5,426 nucleotides of DNA from Candidatus Zixiibacteriota bacterium (GTDB lineage Bacteria > Zixibacteria > MSB-5A5 > GN15 > FEB-12), in NCBI GenBank assembly GCA_003641345.1, contig QNAD01000156.1, positions 1-5,426 on the forward strand, given 5' to 3'. The notes under the pieces were generated by a model that was given only the letters and a program-made list of their open reading frames with translations, had not been told where the DNA came from and ran no database searches. How positions within the stretch are numbered: position 1 is the stretch's first letter; each line of letters begins with the position of its first letter. Both the position numbers and the translations under genes were made by a program. Below are positions 1 through 5,426 of this stretch, piece by piece.

Positions 1-534
1 AACTCAGATGATTTGAGCTGGTACGACAATATCAAAACCGATGACAAAATTGAAAACAAAAATGATATTATGACACAAGCACTTATTAAAACTCTTGAGA
101 TTCTTGACCCTGATAAACAGATGACAACTGACTCGGAATATTACAAGCATATCACATGGGGAAACTGGCATTCTCTGACTATTCAACATCCAATGGCAGT
201 AGTGCCTATATTAAATCAACTGTTAAAATTAAAATTCGGTCCATGGAAATGGCAAGGCACTGCCGGCACAATGAATGCATCTTTTTATAAAGAGACTGAT
301 GATTCACATTTCAAATCATTTGTCGGTCCAAGTTGGCGATTTGTAATAGATTTTTCAGATATTGACAAGGCAACGATGGTGTTACCTGCGGGAAATTCAG
401 GCAATCCTTACAGTGAACATTTTTTTGATTTTAATGAAATGTGGCAAAAAGGCGACAGATGGCAGGTACCTATCACATATAACGAAGTTAAAAAAAGAGC
501 TGTCAGCAGTTTGGTTTTGGAAGCTAAGAAATAA
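1..534 (+). CDS. Penicillin acylase family protein, C-terminal part (5' end outside window)
   Basis: The frame is open from base 1 to a TAA at 532-534, giving 177 residues. The TTG at position 13 is not a credible start, because the frame continues upstream of it, so this is the tail of a longer gene. The end resembles the C-terminus of the beta subunit of penicillin/acyl-homoserine-lactone acylases (N-terminal nucleophile hydrolases): a W-G-x-W-H stretch followed by a Q-H-P, a G-T-A-G-T segment, then G-P-S-W-R-F-V-I-D, and the family hallmark L-P-A-G-N-S-G-N-P-Y-S-E-H-F with a downstream W-x-x-G. Members are usually about 700-800 residues, secreted or periplasmic, and self-cleave to hydrolyse amide bonds of beta-lactams, acyl-homoserine lactones or other N-acyl compounds. 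The catalytic Ser and signal peptide would lie upstream, so activity and substrate cannot be judged. The gene converges on the nucleotidyltransferase gene and overlaps its end by 11 bases. The family call is strong; the specificity is unknown. Confidence 0.88.
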   Translation, partial: NSDDLSWYDNIKTDDKIENKNDIMTQALIKTLEILDPDKQMTTDSEYYKHITWGNWHSLTIQHPMAVVPILNQLLKLKFGPWKWQGTAGTMNASFYKETDDSHFKSFVGPSWRFVIDFSDIDKATMVLPAGNSGNPYSEHFFDFNEMWQKGDRWQVPITYNEVKKRAVSSLVLEAKK

Positions 535-1225
535 TTTTTTTAATTATATCAATCTGTTGCATAGCTTTTTCATAATCTGTAGGACGACCAATATCCAGCC
601 AAAACTTATCATGCTCAAAAGTTTTAACTTTAATATCTTTTTCAAGTAACATATACATCAAATCATCAAAACCGAATTTTACATTATCCGGGACAAATTC
701 CAAAAGTTCTTTGGAAAAAACATAAGCACCCATCGACACCTGATAAGGAAGATTTGGCTTTTCTTTGAAATTGACAATATTATTGTTCTTATCACACTCT
801 ATAACTCCATAATTAACTTTATGCTCCCGTTTACAGACCGCAACAGTCAGCAAAGAATCATGTTGGATATGATAATCATATAATAAATCAAATTTTAAAT
901 CTGTTATGATATCACTGTTGATAACCAAAAAATTATCTGGTAAATTGGGCATTAGTTTTAAGGGAGCCACAGTTGATAATTCAAATGGTTCATGAGAATA
1001 AGAAATTGAAACCGACCACTGGGAACCATCACCTAAAATCTTTTCTATCTGTTCTGCTTGGTGATTAACTGCAATAGTAAAAGATGTTATATTACATTTG
1101 ATGAGAGACTTTATAAGCAACTCTATAATAGACGTATCGCCAATTTTCACTAATGGTTTGGGGATTTCTTCAGTGTAAGGAAGTAATCTTTTACCTTTCC
1201 CTCCGGCAAGAATAACACATTCCAT
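524..1225 (-). CDS. Sugar-1-phosphate nucleotidyltransferase (NTP_transferase family)
   Basis: A 233-residue protein that would couple a sugar-1-phosphate to an NTP, making a nucleotide sugar and pyrophosphate in the cytoplasm. I chose the ATG at 1225 because it puts the conserved beta strand M-E-C-V-I-L-A-G-G at the N-terminus. The longer reading from 1264 adds 13 residues lying in the preceding gene. Visible motifs: nucleotide-binding L-A-G-G-K-G-K-R-L (6-14), P-K-P-L (22-25), G-D-G-S (65-68), N-S-D with metal-ligand candidate D105, E-K-P (155-157), and W-L-D-I-G-R-P with D211. The segment usually written L-G-T-A-G-P-L reads L-S-T-V-A-P-L (83-89), a variant site. There is no C-terminal left-handed beta-helix or acyltransferase domain, so it is a short single-domain enzyme like HddC-type or RfbF-type transferases. 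Nucleotide and sugar specificity cannot be read from the sequence. Its start lies one base after the epimerase stop, with no Shine-Dalgarno visible, which implies translational coupling. The stop is TAG. Confidence 0.9.
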   Translation of the reverse strand: MECVILAGGKGKRLLPYTEEIPKPLVKIGDTSIIELLIKSLIKCNITSFTIAVNHQAEQIEKILGDGSQWSVSISYSHEPFELSTVAPLKLMPNLPDNFLVINSDIITDLKFDLLYDYHIQHDSLLTVAVCKREHKVNYGVIECDKNNNIVNFKEKPNLPYQVSMGAYVFSKELLEFVPDNVKFGFDDLMYMLLEKDIKVKTFEHDKFWLDIGRPTDYEKAMQQIDIIKKIIS

Positions 1226-1226
1226 C

Positions 1227-2204
1227 TTATATGTTTCTATGTTCAGGTGCGTCCGGATTATCAAATAAATCTAATGTTTTGATAATTTCTTCGATACCAT
1301 AATCAACATTATAGTCAGGGACAAAATTTAAAATCTTTTTTATTTTTTCAAATGATACTTTGTAATTACGAGGGTCTGTATTTTTCTCAACAAATTTAAT
1401 CAAATTTTCTTTTTCCGGCATCTGTTTTATGATTTTATTAACAATTTCTTTTTTTTGATAATTTTCATTAGTGGCACCAACATTAAAAGCTTGATAAGCA
1501 ACAGAGCTATCAGACTCAACAGCAATCTGACAGGCACGAGCAATATCTTTTGTATGACAATAGGGACGCCAGAATTGCTCACCGAATATCTCAAGCTCTC
1601 TTCCCAAATATAATTCTTTGGTAAATTCATTGACGGTTAAATCAAATCTCATTCTTGGAGAAGTTCCATATACAGTTGCAAAACGCAATACTACTGGATA
1701 AAAATTTTCTATTTTACTATTTAATAGTAAATTTTCAAATTCAACTTTTGTCTCGGAGTAAATTGAAATTGGTTTCAAAAGGCTGCTTTCATCAACATAC
1801 TCTGCATTGTCGCTCATGATACCGTAGTTACTACATGTGGAAACAAAAACAAATTTTTCTATTTTATTTTCTAAAGTAGCCTGAAGTAAAATTTCAGACC
1901 CAATTTTATTGGTGGAATGAGTAAGTTCCTGATTTTTATTGCATGCCGGCTCTCCTACAATAGCCGCCAGATGAACAACAACATCCTGATTATTTATAAT
2001 ATTTTCAATAGTAGCTTTATCTCTTATATCACCTTCAACAAAAATAAGATTATCAGAATTAATATTTATGAGAGGGTTAAAACCATGCAGTAAATTATCT
2101 AATACAGTAACTTTATAACCTTTGGACAGAAGAAGATTAACCAGGACGGAGCCGATATATCCGGCTCCTCCGGTTACAAGAATATTCTTTTTCTTAAAAT
2201 TCAT
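1227..2204 (-). CDS. NAD-dependent sugar-nucleotide epimerase/dehydratase (extended SDR)
   Basis: A 325-residue protein of typical extended short-chain dehydrogenase/reductase length. Visible motifs: Rossmann T-G-G-A-G-Y-I-G (11-18), an acidic residue ending beta-2 (D36, in V-L-D-N) that favours NAD(H), G-D-I-R-D (58-62), H-L-A-A (78-81), S-T-C-S-N-Y-G (122-128) carrying the active-site Ser/Thr, catalytic Y149-x-x-x-K153, R-F-A-T-V-Y-G (174-180), and a substrate-domain stretch R-P-Y-C-H-T-K-D-I-A (213-222) followed by N-V-G. The near-C-terminal D-P-R-N-Y-K-V-S-F segment (277-285) is typical of polysaccharide-associated members. It probably acts in the cytoplasm on a UDP-, GDP- or CDP-sugar as an epimerase, dehydratase or reductase; the sequence does not decide which. 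The ATG at 2204 puts the Rossmann strand at the normal position, and no Shine-Dalgarno is visible. It is paired with the nucleotidyltransferase 1 base downstream and follows the TPR lipoprotein gene after 56 bases. Calling it galE would go beyond the evidence. Confidence 0.9.
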   Translation of the reverse strand: MNFKKKNILVTGGAGYIGSVLVNLLLSKGYKVTVLDNLLHGFNPLININSDNLIFVEGDIRDKATIENIINNQDVVVHLAAIVGEPACNKNQELTHSTNKIGSEILLQATLENKIEKFVFVSTCSNYGIMSDNAEYVDESSLLKPISIYSETKVEFENLLLNSKIENFYPVVLRFATVYGTSPRMRFDLTVNEFTKELYLGRELEIFGEQFWRPYCHTKDIARACQIAVESDSSVAYQAFNVGATNENYQKKEIVNKIIKQMPEKENLIKFVEKNTDPRNYKVSFEKIKKILNFVPDYNVDYGIEEIIKTLDLFDNPDAPEHRNI

Positions 2205-2260
2205 ACTAACAAAAGAATAACAGAAAGCATCTTATATGCAAATGTAAAATTTTAATTTTG
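2205..2260 (-). promoter_or_regulatory. Possible Bacteroidota-type promoter for the epimerase-nucleotidyltransferase pair
   Basis: The 56-base gap upstream of the epimerase contains, on the minus strand, TACATTTG (plus-strand 2246 down to 2239). This matches the TAnnTTTG -7 element of the Bacteroidota housekeeping sigma factor and ends 34 bases before the ATG. I see no TTG-type -33 element at the right distance, so the promoter is half-supported. The gap could equally be an untranslated spacer of a three-gene operon. No GC-rich terminator hairpin lies between the lipoprotein stop and this element. Confidence 0.3.
2246..2259. repeat. 14-base AT inverted repeat, copy 1
   Basis: AAAATTTTAATTTT is an inverted repeat with two 6-base arms (AAAATT and AATTTT) around a TT. 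It lies just upstream of the candidate -7 element of the epimerase gene. An identical 14-mer is at 4477-4490. In DNA this AT-rich a chance match is quite possible, so a regulatory role is only a suggestion. Confidence 0.35.
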
Positions 2261-4453
2261 CTATAATCTTTTTATAACTTCATTTGCCAATTTTAGTTGT
2301 TCGCCGGACAGTCCCAGTTTAATAGCATTTTTCAAATTCCCTTTTGCTCCGTCTTTGTTTTCTTCAAATTGACTAAGCCCCAACCAATAAAATGGTAATG
2401 GGAATTCTGTGTATTTATGAGAAGATTTAATTGCCTCAGCCCGGCAAAGATCATAGCGACCCATTTGATAATATGCAAAGCAAAGAGTCATCCATTCATC
2501 GTATCCGTACTGTGAAAGTGATATTGCTTTTCTTGCAAGGTTACTTGCTTTCTGATAATCTCTTCCTTCTGTCACTAATAATTGCGCCAAATACATATTA
2601 GCTTTGCTGTTATATCTATCCTCAATTATAATCGAATCTAAAATTTGTTCAGCACTTTTAACCTGTCCTGTTTTATAATTTGCAAAAGCATTGACTGCTT
2701 TGGCATCATAATTTTTATTATTCAATTCAAATGCTTTTCGTGATAACTCTTTGCTCTTATCATAATTTTTCAACCTCAAGTATATGTCAGAAGTAAATGA
2801 TAAGGCTTTAGAATTATGCTCATTAAATTTTTCCATCAACTCAAGAATCTTTTCAGTGGCAGAGTTATTATTTTGAATACGGGCAGCATATAAAACATCT
2901 GCAAAAATAGTTAAATCTTCTTTTTTATTGCCGATTGATTGCTCCAAGAGTTTTAATCCCTTCTCAAAATCACCTGATTCTACTAAGCATACAGCTTTTA
3001 ATATTTTCAAATCAGAATATTTTTTTTCAAAATAAGGATAGTCTTTAAATACTTTTAGGCTCTTTTTATAATTTCCAATATCTCTAAACATCTGTATATA
3101 ATTTTCAAAAGCTGGCTTAAACCATTTATCAATATCTAAAGCATCTTTATAGTTACGCTCTGCCTTGTCATATTTTCTTATTAGTTTATTTTTATATATG
3201 TTTCCTATAGATGTTAACCAATCCGCTCTTTTGGCACTCGCTTTTGATAAAGCTTTCATTTCTGCTTCAGCCTCACCGGCTTGACCGGAAAGATACAATT
3301 GTTCTATTTTCATTAGCTTCGTTTCTTTTTTTGCCGAATATATTCCCGGTAACCTGTCTATCTCTTTGAGAGTATAGATAGGATTCAAAGTTTCGGATAA
3401 ATAACGAAGCATTATATAATTAACTGTATGTAAAATTTCTTCGGGGTAACCTGAACGAGACATTTCACTTAAAACTAATTTCATCAAATCACTCGGTGTA
3501 TTGCCCTCATCTTTTTTGCAACTAACCAGAAAATCATAAAAATTATTACAATATCCTGAATTTCCTTGACGCATAAACTCATTCAAGGCATATCTGCTCA
3601 TGTTATATCTTGGCTGATAAAAATAGTTGTAATATATCAGCAACTGTCTGGTGCCATCATCAAGTCCCAAAGATTGTAATTTATCAATAAGATTATTTGC
3701 CTGATTGAAATAATTATTATTTAAAAGTTTAAAATAATGATCAATCGTTGTAAGGTAGTCATAATTCGAAAGCTCAATTGCTTTGGAACTTAAAGTAATA
3801 GCAGAATCTATCAAACCAATTTTTTCAAGGTAATCTGAGGCGGCAAGAAAATATGATGGAGATTCTTCGGAATTTTTAAGCCCTTGCTCGAAATAATATT
3901 GAGCAGAATCAAAACTATTCTCTAATAAATACGTCTGAGCAATAATGAAATTTTTCTCTCCCTTATGACTATCAAAATGAGACTGGTTAGAGATTTCATC
4001 CCTTAATCGTTTAGAACTATTGGACTCAAGCAAAATTTCCGCTTTTAATCTACTGCTTTCAATTGATGCCCCTGCCAATTTGATATATTTAAATCCAACC
4101 ATACTGGCTTCGGAAGGCATATCAAAAAACCTGTACATCCTGTACAATCCTAAATATGCAGGTGCATAATCATCCGCCGTTTCAACGACCGTCATATATT
4201 TTATTAATGCGTCAATAAATTTAAACCTATATTCATCAACTAAGGCAGAACCATAAAACCCTTTGTAGTTAAGAGAATCCCTTTCAGAGAATTTTTTATA
4301 AATTTCATCAGCTTCTTCAAATTTAAATTCACTTAGTAAAGCCTCTCCTTTTTCAAATGACGAAGATTCATTTTCTTCCGATGTTCCACATCCAAGTTGC
4401 AAGATGCTTATGGTGATCAAGATAGTTAAAAATAAAATAACAGGTTTTTTCAT
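2261..4453 (-). CDS. Large TPR repeat lipoprotein, function unknown
   Basis: A 730-residue protein starting with M-K-K and a hydrophobic stretch (residues 4-20), then L-Q-L-G-C with C22 as the likely lipidated cysteine. The lipobox is imperfect because Q19 occupies the -3 position, which is usually Leu/Val/Ile. The mature end G-T-S-E-E-N-E-S-S-S is acidic and resembles surface-lipoprotein export signals described in Bacteroidota. The rest is alpha-helical tetratricopeptide-like hairpins. The clearest are about 31-60, 167-196, 201-230, 412-446, 485-510, 548-581, 584-615, 618-648, 651-680 and 686-713, with recurring A/G-x-x-x-x and Y-x-x-A-x-x-x-Y/F-x-x-A spacing. The middle (about 240-400) is more divergent. 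No catalytic domain is visible, so an envelope scaffold or assembly-factor role is inferred. The start is well supported by GAGG five bases before the ATG. It is the first gene of the minus-strand group and divergent from lptB. The stop is TAG. The specific partner is unknown. Confidence 0.85.
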   Translation of the reverse strand: MKKPVILFLTILITISILQLGCGTSEENESSSFEKGEALLSEFKFEEADEIYKKFSERDSLNYKGFYGSALVDEYRFKFIDALIKYMTVVETADDYAPAYLGLYRMYRFFDMPSEASMVGFKYIKLAGASIESSRLKAEILLESNSSKRLRDEISNQSHFDSHKGEKNFIIAQTYLLENSFDSAQYYFEQGLKNSEESPSYFLAASDYLEKIGLIDSAITLSSKAIELSNYDYLTTIDHYFKLLNNNYFNQANNLIDKLQSLGLDDGTRQLLIYYNYFYQPRYNMSRYALNEFMRQGNSGYCNNFYDFLVSCKKDEGNTPSDLMKLVLSEMSRSGYPEEILHTVNYIMLRYLSETLNPIYTLKEIDRLPGIYSAKKETKLMKIEQLYLSGQAGEAEAEMKALSKASAKRADWLTSIGNIYKNKLIRKYDKAERNYKDALDIDKWFKPAFENYIQMFRDIGNYKKSLKVFKDYPYFEKKYSDLKILKAVCLVESGDFEKGLKLLEQSIGNKKEDLTIFADVLYAARIQNNNSATEKILELMEKFNEHNSKALSFTSDIYLRLKNYDKSKELSRKAFELNNKNYDAKAVNAFANYKTGQVKSAEQILDSIIIEDRYNSKANMYLAQLLVTEGRDYQKASNLARKAISLSQYGYDEWMTLCFAYYQMGRYDLCRAEAIKSSHKYTEFPLPFYWLGLSQFEENKDGAKGNLKNAIKLGLSGEQLKLANEVIKRL

Positions 4454-4458
4454 TATAT

Positions 4459-4462
4459 CCTC
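4459..4462 (-). promoter_or_regulatory. Shine-Dalgarno of the TPR lipoprotein gene
   Basis: Read on the minus strand, GAGG sits five bases upstream of the ATG at 4453, within TATGAGGATATA. It fixes the start of the lipoprotein. It is the only convincing Shine-Dalgarno in the window; the other three complete genes start without one. Confidence 0.65.
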
Positions 4463-4476
4463 ATATCTTCAATTTG

Positions 4477-4490
4477 AAAATTTTAATTTT
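4477..4490. repeat. 14-base AT inverted repeat, copy 2
   Basis: This is identical to the 14-mer at 2246-2259 and begins 23 bases upstream of the TPR lipoprotein ATG, inside the divergent intergenic region. Both copies therefore sit in front of minus-strand genes. A short A/T-only stem is too weak to be a terminator. It could be an operator, an UP-like A-tract or chance. Confidence 0.35.
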
Positions 4491-4571
4491 TCTAACAGTA
4501 ACTTAATTCTTTTTACCATTATTTTCAAATAATTATCCATATATAAAGCAAATATTAATCTAGGTACATTT

Positions 4572-4579
4572 TATTTTTG
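4572..4579 (+). promoter_or_regulatory. Candidate -7 element of the lptB promoter
   Basis: TATTTTTG fits TAnnTTTG, the Bacteroidota -7 consensus, and ends 32 bases before the lptB ATG, which leaves a short leader. No TTG-type -33 box stands out upstream. An overlapping TATAAA (4580-4585) could be a sigma70-like -10 element but lacks a matching -35. The match is eight bases with two free positions in AT-rich DNA, so support is moderate at best. Confidence 0.4.
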
Positions 4580-4611
4580 TATAAAACATAAAAAAGCAGT
4601 ATATTTAGAAC

Positions 4612-5340
4612 ATGGAAGCTGTTTTATCATCTTTAGATTTAAAGAAAACTTACAGAAATCGAGCTGTTGTCGATAAAGTTTCAATTTCTGTAAATCCTGG
4701 CGAAATCGTTGGTCTATTAGGTCCTAATGGAGCAGGTAAAACTACGACTTTTTATATGATTATTGGCTTTATTAGACCTGATGACGGCTCTATCCATTTG
4801 GGTGACAAGAATATAAGTAAATTGCCAATGTATAAGAGAGCTAATTTGGGAATTGGTTATCTTGCCCAAGAGGCTTCAGTATTTAGAAAAATGACAGTTG
4901 AAGAAAATATAATGTCAATACTGGAATTCCAAGACTACAGCAGAAAAGAACGTAAAGACAAATTGGATGAACTTCTTAATGAACTGGATATCACCAACTT
5001 ACGAAAAAATAAAGCTTATACATTGTCCGGTGGCGAACGAAGAAGAGTTGAAATAACAAGAGCATTGGTAAATAAACCAAAATTTATTTTGCTGGACGAA
5101 CCATTTGCGGGAATTGATCCGATTGCTGTTGAGGATATTCAAAAAATTATTGAACGGCTCGTTAAGAAGAATTTAGGTGTTCTTATTACTGATCACAATG
5201 TAAGGGAAACTCTGTCTATCTGTAATAGAGCTTATATTATGTGTGACGGTCAGATTTTAACATCGGGTTCATCTGAATTTTTAGCTAATGACCCAGAAGC
5301 AAGAAAAGTTTATTTAGGTGAGAAATTTAGGCTAAATTAA
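4612..5340 (+). CDS. lptB: LPS export ABC transporter ATP-binding protein LptB
   Basis: A 242-residue ABC ATPase, matching the family length of about 240. In the Lpt system it forms a cytoplasmic dimer on the membrane proteins LptF and LptG, and ATP hydrolysis extracts LPS from the inner membrane and pushes it along the LptC-LptA bridge to the outer membrane. All motifs are intact: Walker A G-P-N-G-A-G-K-T (37-44), Q-loop Q86 in Y-L-A-Q-E-A-S-V-F, with F91 equivalent to the phenylalanine that docks the LptF/G coupling helix, signature [10 protein letters not shown] (138-147), Walker B F-I-L-L-D-E with catalytic E163, D-loop G-I-D-P, and switch H195 in I-T-D-H-N-V-R-E-T. The V-Y-L-G-E-K-F-R-L ending is typical of LptB and separates it from the related LivF/LivG branch. 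No Shine-Dalgarno precedes the ATG, which was chosen from the alignment of the first beta strand. The expected neighbours lptC and lptA are not in the window. Confidence 0.96.
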   Translation: MEAVLSSLDLKKTYRNRAVVDKVSISVNPGEIVGLLGPNGAGKTTTFYMIIGFIRPDDGSIHLGDKNISKLPMYKRANLGIGYLAQEASVFRKMTVEENIMSILEFQDYSRKERKDKLDELLNELDITNLRKNKAYTLSGGERRRVEITRALVNKPKFILLDEPFAGIDPIAVEDIQKIIERLVKKNLGVLITDHNVRETLSICNRAYIMCDGQILTSGSSEFLANDPEARKVYLGEKFRLN

Positions 5341-5426
5341 AAACTGTTTAATTGTTGAACGAAATTTGATTGCCTTATAAAAGGAAATCCTGTCAATCCG
5401 ATAATCTAAGGTAGTAATAGACAACA
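5341..5426. other. Intergenic tail after lptB, no gene seen
   Basis: These 86 bases after the lptB stop hold no ATG-started ORF and no GC-rich hairpin with a T-run. TTGAAC (5355-5360) and TATAAA (5376-5381) resemble a -35/-10 pair, but the 15-base spacer is short. They could drive a gene just outside the window. Confidence 0.35.

Larger units (their letters stand above)
4454..4611. promoter_or_regulatory. Divergent intergenic region between the TPR lipoprotein gene and lptB
   Basis: These 158 bases are very AT-rich and should hold back-to-back promoters for the leftward lipoprotein and rightward lptB genes. For the leftward direction I found no match to TAnnTTTG, only the Shine-Dalgarno at 4459-4462 and the AT inverted repeat at 4477-4490. 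For the rightward direction a -7-like element is at 4572-4579. No small ORF, RNA gene or riboswitch-like structure is apparent. Confidence 0.5.

Noticed and set aside
4..189. A 61-codon minus-strand open frame with a hydrophobic look.
   Set aside because: It is antisense to the well-supported acylase coding frame, with no start context or family resemblance.
531..547. ATAATT-ttttt-AATTAT as a bidirectional intrinsic terminator.
   Set aside because: The stem is six A/T pairs with the T-run in the loop, far too weak for a standard hairpin terminator.
362..649. An open frame on the plus strand of 95 codons.
   Set aside because: It lies across the acylase end and the antisense of the nucleotidyltransferase, has no recognisable motif, and is explained as a shadow frame.
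1226..1264. An upstream ATG at 1264 would extend the nucleotidyltransferase by 13 residues and overlap the epimerase gene.
   Set aside because: The extra residues precede the conserved first beta strand, match nothing in the family, and come from the other gene's coding sequence. The ATG at 1225 fits the family N-terminus exactly.
1427..1630. A 67-codon minus-strand open frame.
   Set aside because: It is wholly inside the epimerase gene in another frame, and its Lys/Leu-rich translation reflects AT-rich composition.
1..5426. CRISPR arrays, insertion sequences, tRNA genes, toxin-antitoxin or phage-defence modules.
   Set aside because: I saw no regularly spaced repeats, transposase motifs, terminal inverted repeats, cloverleaf-like sequence or defence domains. 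The window is explained by envelope and metabolic genes.

Overview
This 5.4 kb window looks like ordinary chromosome from an AT-rich (about one third GC by eye) Gram-negative bacterium. A complete LptB gene implies an LPS-bearing outer membrane. Matches to the TAnnTTTG -7 promoter element and mostly absent Shine-Dalgarno sequences suggest the Bacteroidota/Ignavibacteria side of the FCB group. That placement is an inference, and no species can be named.

Layout, left to right. (1) Positions 1-534, plus strand: the C-terminal end of a penicillin-acylase-family Ntn hydrolase that runs in from outside the window. (2) Positions 524-4453, minus strand: three genes that read, in transcription order, as a large TPR repeat lipoprotein (4453-2261), an NAD-dependent sugar-nucleotide epimerase/dehydratase (2204-1227) and a sugar-1-phosphate nucleotidyltransferase (1225-524). 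The last two are separated by one base and are surely co-expressed. The lipoprotein gene lies 56 bases upstream of them and may share their transcript, or the pair may have its own promoter in that gap. (3) Positions 4454-4611: a 158-base divergent intergenic region. (4) Positions 4612-5340, plus strand: lptB, the ATPase of the LPS transport machine. (5) Positions 5341-5426: an 86-base tail with no recognisable gene.

Working together: the nucleotidyltransferase would activate a sugar-1-phosphate and the epimerase would modify a nucleotide sugar, probably for a surface polysaccharide or LPS glycan. LptB powers export of finished LPS. The TPR lipoprotein is a probable envelope scaffold of unknown function. 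The shared envelope theme is suggestive, but nothing in the sequence proves a functional link. I see no mobile element, CRISPR array, RNA gene or clearly novel system. The best leads are the uncharacterised TPR lipoprotein and a 14-base AT inverted repeat found upstream of two minus-strand genes.
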